DNA of 64,000 nt from Soonwooa sp032078105 (GCA_046269235.1 JBJZOS010000001.1:62001-126000), one strand, 5' to 3'. Positions 36,330 to 47,400 are shown, numbered from the stretch's first letter. The notes: a model not told the origin generated them from the sequence alone. Translations and numbers: made by a program.

Positions 36330-37877
36330 TTAATTAGTTCCTTTACGTTTTGGTTCTTTCACCTCTGGCCATTTTTGTCCGTCAGGAAGAACACGTTTTT
36401 TACGACTTACCAATTCCGGATCTTCCGAGGCCATGTACGCCATTACTGCTGCGGCGATAACATTGTTTCTAACTTCGTCAAACATAATTTTGTCATAAGT
36501 GTCTCTGTTGGTGTGCCAAGTGTAACCACCATAACCCCAGCTATTTGAGCTTAAAGAAATACCCGGTATTCCTGCAGCTACAAAAGAAGCATGATCGGAT
36601 CCACCACCGCCAGGCATTCCAGGGAAAGATGTCTCAATGTTTTTTGAAACCTTTTTTGGAAGCGCTGCCATCCATCTTGTCAAGTAATCGTACGAATCTA
36701 CAAAACCTTGACCTTGGATGTTTACAACACGGCCAGTTCCGTTATCTTGGTTGAAAACAGCTTGTGTATTTTTGATGATTTCGGGATTGTCATATACGAA
36801 ACCACGCGAACCATTAAGCCCTTGCTCTTCGCTTCCCCAAAGTCCAATAATGATGGTTCTTTTATTGTTTGGATAATATTTTTTTAGGATACGAGCAGCT
36901 TCCATCATTGTAATAGTCCCTGTGCCGTTATCTGTTGCACCTTGCGCACCGTCCCAAGAATCGAGATGGGCTGAAAGAATCACGTACTCATTTGGTTTTT
37001 CTTTTCCAGGAATTGTTGCAATGGTGTTAAATGATTTTGCAGTACCAAGTGATTTAGATTGTGTGTTGATTTTCACTTTTGGGGCTTTCCCATTTTTAGC
37101 CAATCTGTAAAGCATACCGTAATCTTCTAAAGCGATGTCGATCATCGGGATGTTTTTGGTTTTAGCGCCAAAAATTCGGTTAGCGCCCATTATGCCAGTC
37201 CAGTTAGAGATAGCAATACCAGCTGCACCAGCCTTTTCTAAAGCTTCGGGAAGTGTTGCGTTATCAAAACCTGTATTTTTTACTAAAGTTCTGAAAGCTT
37301 CAGTATCTTGTTCTTTTTGTTTTTTATAAGCTTCGTAATTTTCGGGAAGTGCAAATTCTTTAACCTGATAATCTGGTCGACCTGTACGTTGGTATTGCGA
37401 CATCAGTACGATTTTACCTTTAATGCTTTTTAACCAATTGGTAAATTCGGCAGGATTATTAACGTTTGGCAAAACGACAACTTCTGCTTCAATGGCTTTT
37501 TTAGTCGCAGGTGACCAAGCCAGTTGCATAGATTCCAGGCTTTTTACACGAGGCGAAGTCATTTCGACTTGTGTGATGCCACGTTGCCAAGATGCCCATT
37601 CCCCGAACTGTTGTTTTTTAGCATCGATGCCCCAAGATTTGAATTTGTCGATTGTCCAATCATTAGCTTGTTCCATTTCTGGCGTACCGACCAATCGTGG
37701 TCCAATAACGTCAAGTAATTCAAAAGCAAGGTTTTCTAATTGGGAATTGTTGTTGGTTTCGTTAACGATACTTTGGACAATCGGATCTAGTTTTTCCGTT
37801 GCATTACTTTGCTGTGCTACTACAACTTGTGAAGAAAGAAGGAGAGCCGCAAGTGTCATTTTCATGTTAAGTTTCAT
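36330..37877 (-). CDS. Secreted M28 family zinc peptidase
   Basis: This 515-residue protein has a signal peptide near its start (MKMTLAALLLSSQVVVAQQ; starting Met either 37877 or 37865). A protease-associated (PA-like) insert lies at about 130-260. The M28 catalytic domain follows, with zinc ligands in ILSAHLDSWD, GATDNGTGT, GLWGSEEQGLNGS, FNQDNGTGR and GGGSDHASF. M28 enzymes are aminopeptidases or carboxypeptidases working outside the cytoplasm. A second, smaller M28 gene lies at 53515. It stands alone on the minus strand with its own terminator. Confidence 0.92.
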   Translation of the reverse strand: MKLNMKMTLAALLLSSQVVVAQQSNATEKLDPIVQSIVNETNNNSQLENLAFELLDVIGPRLVGTPEMEQANDWTIDKFKSWGIDAKKQQFGEWASWQRGITQVEMTSPRVKSLESMQLAWSPATKKAIEAEVVVLPNVNNPAEFTNWLKSIKGKIVLMSQYQRTGRPDYQVKEFALPENYEAYKKQKEQDTEAFRTLVKNTGFDNATLPEALEKAGAAGIAISNWTGIMGANRIFGAKTKNIPMIDIALEDYGMLYRLAKNGKAPKVKINTQSKSLGTAKSFNTIATIPGKEKPNEYVILSAHLDSWDGAQGATDNGTGTITMMEAARILKKYYPNNKRTIIIGLWGSEEQGLNGSRGFVYDNPEIIKNTQAVFNQDNGTGRVVNIQGQGFVDSYDYLTRWMAALPKKVSKNIETSFPGMPGGGGSDHASFVAAGIPGISLSSNSWGYGGYTWHTNRDTYDKIMFDEVRNNVIAAAVMAYMASEDPELVSRKKRVLPDGQKWPEVKEPKRKGTN

Positions 37878-38037
37878 ACACTTTTCTTTTATACATTTAA
37901 GCTTTCAAGTTAAGGATATAAAGTGAGCTTACAAAGTTTGTAACAAATGCTTTCTATTTTAAATAAATCTGTATTTTTAACTAGTATTTTTCTGGAATGT
38001 AAAATTTTTTCCTGTTTTAAAAACCGAAAGACTTATA

Positions 38038-38492
38038 ATGTCATTTTATACTTTGGATGACGCACCACTTGTTTTTGTTCAGCGGTCAAGTCATGAAGTG
38101 ATGTAATATATCAATAGAGCGGCTTATACCGATGTTTTGCAAGCCATTAAATGTCTTAATAAGAACGTTGAGCAATTCCAAAATGATCAATCAATAACTT
38201 GGACTTTGAGGTATGGAGACGGTGGCGAGTTGTTGGGTTTGATTTGCCTTTAGAAATTTTCTGAGATCAAAGAACAGCAGAAATAGGCTACAATCTTAGA
38301 CAAGAATAGCACAACAAGGGATTGATGTCCGAAGCAATGAAAACGCAGATGGATTATGCTTTTAATGTTTTAAAATTAAATCAAATTGAAGCTTTCACAA
38401 GTTTTAAAAACAAGCCATCTATGGCTTTGCTATAGCTATTTAATTTTGAATTGAACGAAGCCAGAAAAAACGATAATAACGAGGATAATTAA
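38038..38492 (+). pseudogene. Decayed GNAT (RimJ-like) acetyltransferase
   Basis: Plus-strand reading from the ATG at 38038 gives MSFYTLDDAPLVFVQRSSHE, then after a TAA YINRAAYTDVLQAIKCLNKN and SITWTLRYGDGGELLGLICL. After a frameshift near 38260 it reads AEIGYNLRQE, then LMSEAMKTQMDYAFNVLKLN and KNKPSMALL, ending at a TAA at 38490-38492. This order matches the ribosomal-protein-type GNAT fold, including the acetyl-CoA-binding region. Several stops and at least one frameshift are present, and the first beta strand is missing. The gene is dead. Confidence 0.75.
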
Positions 38493-38727
38493 ATTGTTGA
38501 GTTAAAAGCAAATTCTTAATTTTCCATACTTCTTCTATTGTTTTACCAGTCTATGTTTAAGCTAAAAATTTTATTAAGATTTAGAAATGATACTTACGCA
38601 TAATCACTTTTTTTAAAGTAAGAATAATCCTTTATGTTTGTTGATATTCTAATTTTTTTATCATGTTGAAGAGCAAAACTTAACATTGTTTTCATTTCGA
38701 TTTATTGGTCATATCAATCAGCATCGT
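38493..38727. other. AT-rich intergenic stretch with no recognised feature
   Basis: With the 160 bases before 38038, this is the non-coding part of the gap between the M28 peptidase and the symporter genes. I see no ORF, hairpin terminator or RNA gene in it. Confidence 0.5.
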
Positions 38728-39969
38728 TTACAATATTGGAGGATTGTACTTTTCGCCAATAAGTCTAGTAGTTACCATGGCAGCAACCGTGTCGCCTGTT
38801 GAATTAAGAACTGTTGCGAGCGGATCTACCAAAGTGCCAATAATCATCACCGCAGGGATGGCTTCTTGTGGTAATTGATAGGCCGAAATCATTAACATTT
38901 CGCCAATATAGCCACCATTGGGGATTCCACCAGCAACAACACTCACAAAAACCGTGATGCCGAGCGCAATGATGATGTTATTAAACGTAAAAAAGTCCCA
39001 ACCTAAAAGTAAAAATGCAACATATATTTTTACAATTGAAGATATCGACGAACCATTTTTATGAATGGTCGTCCCAATCGGGATTACGACGTTCGACACA
39101 GAAGGTGGTATTCCGATTTTTCTTGCTGCGTCTAGATTAACAGGCATCGTTGCAAGGCTGCTACAAGTACTTATAGCGGTAAAACTTGGCAGAATATTAT
39201 TTTTCCAAAAAAGTTTAACGCCTTGCGGACCGCGACCAATAAAAGCATAAAGACTAAAAAACACAAAGAAATAAACGATACCCGCACCGTAATAGACCGC
39301 CAAAGGTTTTGCATAGAAGCCAACCAATTGTGGGCCTAAAGTCCCTACTTGATAGGCGATGTAAGCGCCAAGCCCGATTGGAGCAGCTTTCATTACCAAA
39401 AGTAGGAGGTTTTTCATGATGTCGTTGCCACCTTCAATAAAGCTTTTAAAAGTTTTAACCTTGCTAGGATCGCTTTTTCGAACAGATATTCCTAATAAAA
39501 ATGAAAATATTAAAAGCGCCAACATATTTTGACGAGATAGCAACATATAAAATTCACCAACCGTGAAGAAGCGGACAATTCGGTCGCCCCAAGACTCAGT
39601 GTCAGTGATGTTTTCTACCACTTTTGCAGCCGTAGCTCCGGTGGGTCTTTCGGTCGGGAAAAGATAAACCGCAACCAGACTAAAAACCGCAGCAATTAGC
39701 ACGAATGCTAAAAAAGTAAACATCATAGCAAATAAGATTTTCCCAAGTTTACTTTCTTGTTCGATAGATGATACAGCGCTTACAATAGCAAAAAACACCA
39801 GCGGAATAACCGTCACGAATAATAAGTTGAGAAAAATATCACCAACAGGTTTTAACAAATATATGGTCTGTGGGAAAAAAACTCCTATGCAACTACCGAC
39901 GCTAATTCCGATCAATAAAAGGATAATGTTAGAATAACTATTCCAAAATGTGGATTGAAAAAATGGCAT
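38728..39969 (-). CDS. Dicarboxylate/amino acid:cation symporter (DAACS family)
   Basis: This 413-residue transporter (ATG at 39969; a TTG at 39975 is less likely) has about eight membrane helices and the two re-entrant hairpins of the glutamate/C4-dicarboxylate carrier family. Hairpin 1 lies near STCSSLATMPVN and hairpin 2 near GGIPNGGYIGEMLM. TLVDPLATVLNSTGDTVAAMV is the substrate-binding helix 8. The TM7 cation-binding motif, NMDGT in most members, reads HKNGSS here. It probably imports C4-dicarboxylates, glutamate or aspartate with Na+ or H+. No regulatory gene is adjacent. Confidence 0.92.
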   Translation of the reverse strand: MPFFQSTFWNSYSNIILLLIGISVGSCIGVFFPQTIYLLKPVGDIFLNLLFVTVIPLVFFAIVSAVSSIEQESKLGKILFAMMFTFLAFVLIAAVFSLVAVYLFPTERPTGATAAKVVENITDTESWGDRIVRFFTVGEFYMLLSRQNMLALLIFSFLLGISVRKSDPSKVKTFKSFIEGGNDIMKNLLLLVMKAAPIGLGAYIAYQVGTLGPQLVGFYAKPLAVYYGAGIVYFFVFFSLYAFIGRGPQGVKLFWKNNILPSFTAISTCSSLATMPVNLDAARKIGIPPSVSNVVIPIGTTIHKNGSSISSIVKIYVAFLLLGWDFFTFNNIIIALGITVFVSVVAGGIPNGGYIGEMLMISAYQLPQEAIPAVMIIGTLVDPLATVLNSTGDTVAAMVTTRLIGEKYNPPIL

Positions 39970-40111
39970 TGTCAAAATTTTTGTAAAAGTAAAGTTAAAT
40001 ATGTTTTTGAAAATTGAGCTATGCTAGCTAAATTTATAATCGAAAAAGATTTGTAAGGAACAATTATTGCACGTCAATAGCTATTAAAATCTAAGAAAAT
40101 TATAGAACAAT

Positions 40112-41026
40112 ATGGCCTATATAGATTACTATAAAATAATTGGTGTCGACAAAAATGCTAGCCAAGATGATATTAAAAAAGCTTACCGAAAACTCGCTCG
40201 AAAACTCCATCCAGACCTTAATCCTAACGACAAGGAAGCGGAAAAGAAATTCAAAGAATTGAATGAAGCCAACGAAGTCTTATCTAACACGGAAAATCGT
40301 GCTAAATACGATAAATATGGAGAAAATTGGAAGCATGGCGAAGAGTACGAGAAAGCTCAACAGCAACAAAGATCATATTCTCAAAATTACGGCGGCGGTG
40401 GGGGATTCTCGGGCGCTGATTTTGGGGAAGGTGAAGATTTTTCAGATTTCTTTCAGTCGATGTTTGGCGGTTCTGCTGGCGGATTTGGTCGCAGCAGTCG
40501 AGGAAGTTCTTCTGGGAAGTTCAAGGGACAAGATGTCTCGGCAGAACTTAGTTTGACTTTAAAACAAGCTTCTGAAACGCATCAACAAATTTTTGAAATT
40601 AATGGCAGAAAAGTAAGAATAACAATTCCTGCTGGGGTTTACGATGGCCAACAAATCAAGCTTAAAGGTCACGGAAATGCCGGAATGAATGGAGGTCCAA
40701 ATGGTGATTTGTTTATCACCTTTAATATTGCAGAAGATGCTGTTTTCAAAAGAAATGGCGACGATCTCGAAACAGAAGTTACTATCGATTTATATACCGC
40801 GCTTTTGGGCGGAGAAGTTATGATTCCGACACTTAATAGTCAGGTTAAACTTAAGGTGAAATCGGTGACACAACCCAATACGAGAGTTCGTTTGAAAGGC
40901 AAAGGATTTCCGGTTTACAAAAAAGAAGGTCAATTTGGAGATTTATTTGTGACTTATAAAGTGGAATTCCCGAAAGAGCTTAATGACAAACAAAGAGAAT
41001 TGGTAGAACAATTAAAAAACAGTTAA
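40112..41026 (+). CDS. CbpA-like DnaJ family co-chaperone
   Basis: This 304-residue type B J-protein has a J domain at residues 4-70 with the HPD motif (RKLARKLHPDLNPND), then a Gly/Phe/Ser-rich linker (about 85-130) and two DnaJ C-terminal substrate-binding domains (about 140-300), without the zinc-finger domain of DnaJ. It stimulates DnaK ATP hydrolysis. The following gene encodes its modulator CbpM, 1 base after the stop, the standard pairing. Confidence 0.93.
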   Translation: MAYIDYYKIIGVDKNASQDDIKKAYRKLARKLHPDLNPNDKEAEKKFKELNEANEVLSNTENRAKYDKYGENWKHGEEYEKAQQQQRSYSQNYGGGGGFSGADFGEGEDFSDFFQSMFGGSAGGFGRSSRGSSSGKFKGQDVSAELSLTLKQASETHQQIFEINGRKVRITIPAGVYDGQQIKLKGHGNAGMNGGPNGDLFITFNIAEDAVFKRNGDDLETEVTIDLYTALLGGEVMIPTLNSQVKLKVKSVTQPNTRVRLKGKGFPVYKKEGQFGDLFVTYKVEFPKELNDKQRELVEQLKNS

Positions 41027-41027
41027 A

Positions 41028-41342
41028 ATGAACGAAAGAATATCCATAGAAGAAATCATTAGAATATATAATGTTGATCACAGTTTTGTCCATGCGCTTA
41101 TAGACTCCGAGTTGCTGCATCCGCAGACCGAAAACAGTGTTCAATACATTATCCATGACGAGTTGTCGGATTTTGAAAAGTTTATGAACTGGCATTATGA
41201 CCTAGAAGTCAACTTGCAAGGCATAGAGATTATCAATGATATGCTGAGAAAAGTTCGACATTTGCAAACCGAAAACAGAAACCTCTTGCAACGTCTCCAA
41301 GTTACACGATTCGATTGGGAAGAAAGTGATGAGGTTCTGTAG
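41028..41342 (+). CDS. Chaperone modulator CbpM-like protein
   Basis: This 104-residue protein is a small MerR-like helical protein. It begins with ISIEEIIRIYNVDHSFVHALID, has SELLHPQ at about 28 and ends in a coiled-coil segment (IEIINDMLRKVRHLQTENRN). CbpM inhibits the CbpA J domain in E. coli. It lies directly after the cbpA-like gene, which is the main support for the call. Confidence 0.85.
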   Translation: MNERISIEEIIRIYNVDHSFVHALIDSELLHPQTENSVQYIIHDELSDFEKFMNWHYDLEVNLQGIEIINDMLRKVRHLQTENRNLLQRLQVTRFDWEESDEVL

Positions 41343-41453
41343 TTTTTTTAATTCTCCTTTAATTTAGATGGATTGGTCTCCGATAAAATTTGAGTCTTAA
41401 GTAAGTTTTATAGAAGGGAACTTTTACGTCTTTAAAAAAAAATCGATAAATAA

Positions 41454-42407
41454 ATGTTAGATATTATCATAGTTGGTGGAGGTCCTATTGGTATTGCGTG
41501 TGCGATAGAAGCCGAAAAACACCAACTTTCTTATGTTATTTTAGAAAAAGGAACGATTGCAAATAGTATTTATAATTATCCTTTGTACATGCGATTTTTT
41601 TCCACGGCAGAACGTCTAGAGATTGATGAAATTCCGTTTATAACAACTGCTCCAAAACCAGGTCGCCAAGATGCTTTGGAATATTATCAAGGCATCACGC
41701 GCCAACGACAACTCAATATTCGCTTGTATGAGGAGGTTTTGATGATTAAAAAAAATGATAATCACTTTTCGGTGACCACTTCGAAAACGGGCTATACCAG
41801 CAAGCAAGTGATTATAGCTACGGGTTTTTATGATATTCCGAATTTGATGAATGTTAAAGGCGAAAATCTCCCAAAAGTCCATCACTATTACACCGAGCCT
41901 TATCCGTATGCGCAACAAAAAGTTGTGGTAGTTGGTGCAAGTAATTCTTCGGTGGATGCGTCTTTGGAGATTTATAGAAAAGGTGGCGAGGTGACAATGA
42001 TTATTCGCGGTTCCGAAATTGGAAATCGTGTTAAATATTGGGTGAAACCTGACATCGAAAACCGAATTGCCGAAGGAAGTATCAAAGCTTATTTTAATTC
42101 AGAAATTACAGAAATCACAGATTCTGATGTTTTGTTTAAAACTAAAAATGAAATGCATAAAATCGAAAATGATTTTGTTTTAGCCTTGACGGGATATCTG
42201 CCAGATTTTCAATTTTTGAAACATTCTGGAATTATTTTAGAAGGCGAGGCCGAAATTCCAATTCATAATCCCGAAACGATGGAAACCAATGTTAATGGGC
42301 TTTATTTGGCGGGTGTTGTTTGTGGGGGTCGCAATACACATTTGTGGTTTATTGAGAATTCGAGAATTCATGCAAAAAAAATTATCGAACATATTACAAA
42401 TCCTTAA
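41454..42407 (+). CDS. ypdA: YpdA-like FAD/NAD(P) oxidoreductase (putative bacillithiol disulfide reductase)
   Basis: This 317-residue flavoprotein starts with a Rossmann FAD motif (LDIIIVGGGPIGIACAIEAE) and has a second nucleotide-binding motif for NADPH (KVVVVGASNSSVDASLEI). The region VIIATGFYDIP and the C-terminal GLYLAGVVCGGRNTHLWF fit the YpdA group. YpdA reduces oxidised bacillithiol in Firmicutes, and Bacteroidota members are named by homology. No CxxC redox pair is visible, which also fits YpdA rather than thioredoxin reductase. Thiol partner genes are not in this window. Confidence 0.85.
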   Translation: MLDIIIVGGGPIGIACAIEAEKHQLSYVILEKGTIANSIYNYPLYMRFFSTAERLEIDEIPFITTAPKPGRQDALEYYQGITRQRQLNIRLYEEVLMIKKNDNHFSVTTSKTGYTSKQVIIATGFYDIPNLMNVKGENLPKVHHYYTEPYPYAQQKVVVVGASNSSVDASLEIYRKGGEVTMIIRGSEIGNRVKYWVKPDIENRIAEGSIKAYFNSEITEITDSDVLFKTKNEMHKIENDFVLALTGYLPDFQFLKHSGIILEGEAEIPIHNPETMETNVNGLYLAGVVCGGRNTHLWFIENSRIHAKKIIEHITNP

Positions 42408-42473
42408 TACATGGTTGTTTTTACAAAATTTGGTCTAGTTTTTGAATGTTAAAAAATCGTTAAAAAACACGTT

Positions 42474-43502
42474 ATGAAAATCAGTTTTAATGGAAAGTTA
42501 TGGCTTTTAGTGCCAATTGTTGTATTGATTCAATGTACAAAAGACCAAGTCGCAACAGATAATTCTCCTAATATACCTACAGCAACAACCCCCGACCCTA
42601 ACAAACAGGTCGTAAAAGTCGATACAGTTATCGATGGTAAAGCGATGGAGGTTAAAAAGGAAATTCCGAAAACTGTTATTCCGAACAAAGATTTTCATTA
42701 TACAGCTTTGCCTTATAAAAAGAACGATTCTTTAGCAAAGGAGTTTAAAAAGAAATATTCTGCAGAAGAACTTTATACAATCTTAGCGATTAATAGACTT
42801 GACAAAAAGAATCTTTATCGCGCAGATACTTTGGTTGTGCCAAGTGTTGTCGAAAAAGATTTTCTAAAATACTCGCCTTTTCCAGGAAATGTTCCTGTCT
42901 TAAAGGATGTTAAAAAATTCGTGTTTTTCTCATATCCAATCCAAGCGTTTGGCGTTTACGAATACGGAAACCTTGTTAAGTGGGGTCCAACATCGATGGG
43001 GAAAAAATCAACTCAGACCGATAGAGGTTTACATTTTGCGAATTGGAAAAAAGAAGTTTCCATCTCAACCGTCAGCGATGAGTGGAAACTAAGATGGAAC
43101 TTTAATATCAGCAATTTCAGAGGAATTGGTTGGCATCAATACGAAATGCCAGGTTATCCAGCGTCGCACTCTTGTCTTCGTTTGTTGGAGGAAGATGCCA
43201 AATGGATGTACAACTTTGCAGATACGTGGATTCTCAACAAAGGTGGCGCAACAGTTCGTGCAAACGGGACGCCCGTCTATGTCTATGGCGATTACAAATG
43301 GGGCGGTAGAAAGCCTTGGTATAACTTGATGGACGATCCAAAGGCTAACGACATGTCGGTAGATGATATTACTAAAGTTATCCAGCCAGAACTTGACAAA
43401 ATTCTTAAAGAACAAGATAATCGCGATCAGGTGGCGGCTCAGGTTTTAATCGAAAAAGCTGAAAAGAAAAAACAAGACTCGCTTAGTATTGGCGGTGTTT
43501 AA
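42474..43502 (+). CDS. L,D-transpeptidase (YkuD family) lipoprotein
   Basis: This 342-residue envelope protein has a lipobox (LVPIVVLIQC; Cys22). A Pro/Thr-rich linker follows, then the YkuD domain at about 140-270. The catalytic motif reads GWHQYEMPGYPASHSCLRLL: the family's SHGC appears as SHSC, with the nucleophile cysteine kept. L,D-transpeptidases make 3-3 cross-links in peptidoglycan or attach lipoproteins to it. The C-terminal tail is Lys/Gln-rich. It is convergent with the following gene. Confidence 0.9.
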   Translation: MKISFNGKLWLLVPIVVLIQCTKDQVATDNSPNIPTATTPDPNKQVVKVDTVIDGKAMEVKKEIPKTVIPNKDFHYTALPYKKNDSLAKEFKKKYSAEELYTILAINRLDKKNLYRADTLVVPSVVEKDFLKYSPFPGNVPVLKDVKKFVFFSYPIQAFGVYEYGNLVKWGPTSMGKKSTQTDRGLHFANWKKEVSISTVSDEWKLRWNFNISNFRGIGWHQYEMPGYPASHSCLRLLEEDAKWMYNFADTWILNKGGATVRANGTPVYVYGDYKWGGRKPWYNLMDDPKANDMSVDDITKVIQPELDKILKEQDNRDQVAAQVLIEKAEKKKQDSLSIGGV

Positions 43503-43510
43503 GGTTTTTA

Positions 43511-44302
43511 TTATGTAGGGTTTTTTCTAAAATTTAGAATTGACTTTTCGAAGATTTGTTTTATTTGTCCCATATCCGAAGGACTTATATAGCCGTATTT
43601 TAGGATTCTTTTATAGATTTTTTGATCTAAGCTCAGTAATGAAAATGATAAAAACCTGTTAACGTCTTGACTTTCGAGGCCAAATTCTGCAAAATACTCG
43701 TCGGTTAATGCATTGTGAAGCCATTCTATGCTTTCGACTTTTGTCCATTTATTAGCAATACCTCCCGTACTAAATCCTGGGCCAACGGGTTGTACAAAAT
43801 CGCCAGGTTGTCTTAATTTTGCAACATAGAATTCGGATTTAAGTTTAATCGTTTTTCGGATGCCGTCGTTAAGACGTCTTTCTTTTAGATTTCTTCCAAA
43901 AGTTTCGCTGTCTTTGGTTAAATCGCCAGTTGGCGTAGCAGTAACTACGACTTCTTCAATTTCTTTTGGTATTGGGTTCAGATTAAAATCATGAGGTGTA
44001 TTAATCTCTAGCACAGAGAAATTTATATTCTCATAGCCCTCGCGAACAATTCTTATTTTATCACCAATTTTAGCATTAATACTATAAAAGCCAACGGCAG
44101 TCGATGTTGTACGGCGTTCGTTTGATAGATTGATGATTAAAGCACCAGCAACTGGATCATTATTGAGCTTAATAGTTCCGAAAATGTCTTGAGCTTTGTG
44201 AATAATAAAACTTAGTAATAAACAAAAAAATAGAATTTTTTTCACGCCATATTTTTTGTTAAAATTAAATTTAAAACTAAAACTTAAGTGATATTTAACC
44301 AT
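43511..44302 (-). CDS. Carboxypeptidase-regulatory-like (CarboxypepD_reg) domain protein
   Basis: The ORF is open to an ATG at 44302. The signal peptide (KKILFFCLLLSFIIHKAQ) begins 20 residues in, so a GTG start at 44245 is equally plausible. After the signal the sequence IFGTIKLNNDPVAGALIINL and TTSTAVGFYSINAKIGDKIR is the beta-sandwich common at the front of TonB receptors, here without plug or barrel. The remaining 130 residues (from about EEVVVTATP) match no family I know. It is probably a periplasmic or outer-membrane-associated protein of unknown role, convergent with the transpeptidase gene. Confidence 0.78.
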   Translation of the reverse strand: MVKYHLSFSFKFNFNKKYGVKKILFFCLLLSFIIHKAQDIFGTIKLNNDPVAGALIINLSNERRTTSTAVGFYSINAKIGDKIRIVREGYENINFSVLEINTPHDFNLNPIPKEIEEVVVTATPTGDLTKDSETFGRNLKERRLNDGIRKTIKLKSEFYVAKLRQPGDFVQPVGPGFSTGGIANKWTKVESIEWLHNALTDEYFAEFGLESQDVNRFLSFSLLSLDQKIYKRILKYGYISPSDMGQIKQIFEKSILNFRKNPT

Positions 44303-44407
44303 GATTAACACTTTTATAATTTTTTTATAAAATCAAGTTTTTGCTACTTTTTTTCTCACGAATTATGTCTTAACTTTACACTCAATTAGCGCAAAAATTT
44401 CAAATTA

Positions 44408-47400
44408 ATGTACTTAGTTTTCGATACCGAAACCACAGGTTTACCAAAGAATTTTAATGCCCCTTTATCAGACTCCGACAACTGGCCGCGTATGGTGCAG
44501 ATTGCTTGGCAGTTGCATGATGAAGAAGGTAATCTTACTGAAAATCAAGACTATATTATAAAGCCAGAAGGTTACGATATTCCGTTTAATGCAACAAGAA
44601 TTCACGGGATTTCTACTAAAATGGCGCAAGAAGAAGGTCGAGATTTGAAGGAGGTTTTAGAAGAATTCAAAGCAGTTTTGGATAGGTCGAAAGTTGTTGC
44701 TGGACATAATGTGGAATTTGATTACAATATCGTCGGCGCTGAGTTTTATCGTAAAGACATCGAGGACATATTGCAGGCGCTTCCAAAGGCTGATACTATG
44801 CATTTGGGAACTGATTTTTGCAAATTAGGCGGTGGACGAAATGGTCGTTACAAATCACCAAAACTAGGTGAGTTGTATGAGAAATTATACGGTACAAGTT
44901 TTGATGAGGCGCATAATGCTGCGGCGGACGTTAACGCAACGGCACAAGTCTTTTTCGAGATGATGAGAATCGGCATTATTCCTGCGGATTTACTTAAAAT
45001 TTCTGAAGATCAACTTCGACTTTATCAAGAATTACATCCTAATCCAATTGCACCTTTCGACATCGTCATTCGTCGTCAGGTTGCGGGCTTTAATAACAAA
45101 AAGAAAAAACAAGATTTTGGAAGTCTTGACGAGATCGACCTTGGTAAGTATTTCCATTTCAATAACCATAGTGTTTACTCGACATTGCAGGCTTCGTCAA
45201 GTATTAATGATTTGATTAAAAAAGCGGTGGATAACGATTTTCCCGCCGTTGGTATGGTTGATATCGGGAATATGATGGGCGCTTTCAAATTCGTTTCGGC
45301 GATGGAAGATGTTAATGCTGCTCGCGAAAAAGCTTACAAGTCTTATCTCGAAAAGAAACAGGAGGCGGAAGAAAAAGGTGAAGACTTTACTGAAGCCGAA
45401 CCTCCGAAAGAGCCCTTAATGCCTGTTCTAGGTTGTGAGTTTTTTATCTCTGACCGTTATGAGCAAAAACAATTTACAAAAGATGATCCTGATAAAAGAA
45501 CACAAGTTGTGCTTCTAGCCAAGGATTTTGAAGGTTATAAAAATTTAGCAAAATTATCCAGTATTGGTTTTGTGAAAGGCTTTTATTTTGGAGTTCCAAG
45601 AATTAGCCGTGAGTTGATTGCACAATACAAAGAAGGCGTTATCGCGCTAACTTCGGGGATTAACGGTGATATTCCTGATGCAATTCTTAATATTGGTGAG
45701 CAAAAAGGGGAAGAGCTTTTCAAGTGGTGGAAAGACACATTTGGAGATGACTTTTATGTGCAACTTCAGAACCATGAATTGCCAGAAGAAGAGCATCTTA
45801 ACGAAGTCCTATTGCAATTAGCAGAAAAATATGAGGTTAAAATTTTAGCCCAAAACGAAACTTATTACACCAATAAAGAAGATGCCAATATCCAAGATAT
45901 TTTGATGTGTATCAAAGATGGCGAAAAGTTGTCAACGCCTGTTGGTAAAGGTTTTGGAAAAAGAAAAGGTCTTAGCACACAAGAATATTATATCAAAAAT
46001 AGTGACGATGTTAAGAAGACATTTATGGCTTATCCAGATGCTTTTGAGGCTTACGAAGATTTTTTAGCTAAGTTCAAACCTTATCGATTGAAGCGCGATG
46101 TTTTGCTTCCTAAGTTTGATATTCCTGAGCAATTTATCCATGCTGAAGATGATGTAGACGGCGGCAAACGTGGTGAGATGGCGTATTTAACGCACTTAAC
46201 ATATGAAGGGGCGAAAAAACGTTATGTCGAAACAGGCATCACCGACGAGATTAAAGAACGTCTTGATTTTGAATTGGATGTTATCGCCAATACAGGTTAT
46301 CCCGGTTATTTTTTGATTGTACAAGATTTCTGTAACGAAGCTCGAAAAATGGGTGTCTGGGTTGGTCCGGGTCGTGGATCGGCAGCGGGATCTGCGGTTG
46401 CTTATTGTATCGGAATTACCAATGTTGACCCTATTAAATATGATTTGCTTTTTGAGCGTTTCCTAAATCCAGAAAGGGTTTCGATGCCGGATATTGATAT
46501 TGACTTTGATGATGAAGGCCGAGACAAAATTATCAAATGGGTTGTCGACAAATATGGTAAAACGCAGGTTGCGCAGATTATTACTTATTCAATTTTGGGA
46601 GGAAAATCAGCGATTAAAGATGCTGGAAGAGTTTTGGATTTGCCAATTCCTGATACTAATAATATTGCAAAACTAATTCCGTCGACACCTGGGATGAATA
46701 TAGCAAAAGCACTTTCTAAATATGATAAACTGAAACCAGAAGAACAACTTTTGGTAGACGAGATGAAAATGGTTTTGGATGATCCTAATGATAATCGTTA
46801 CCAAGTTTTGGCGAGTGCCAAAAAAATGGAAGGTTGCGTTCGTAATACGGGAATCCATGCTTGTGGGGTCATTATTACGCCAGAGGATGTTAGTAACCTT
46901 GTGCCCGTAACCATCGCTGCGAAAGACGCGGATATTTTGGTATCTCAGTTTGACAACTCGGTTGCGGAAAGTGCAGGTCTTTTGAAGATGGACTTTTTAG
47001 GACTTCGCACATTGACCATTATCAAAGATGCTCTTAAGTTAGTGAAGCAACGTTATAATATCGATATCGATCCAGATTTGATTCCGTTGGATGATGTTAA
47101 AACTTATCAACTCTTTAAAGAAGGTAGAACAGTTGGGATTTTTCAATACGAAAGTCCCGGGATGCAAAAATACATGCGGGAGTTGAAGCCAACAGTTTTT
47201 GCTGACCTTATCGCTATGAACGCACTTTACCGTCCTGGACCTATTAAATATATCCCGAACTTTATCAATCGTAAACATGGCATCGAGGAGATTGTCTATG
47301 ATTTACCAGAGACCGAAGAATATCTTAAAGAAACTTACGGGATTACTGTTTACCAAGAACAGGTAATGTTGTTGTCGCAGAAATTGGCCAACTTTACAAA

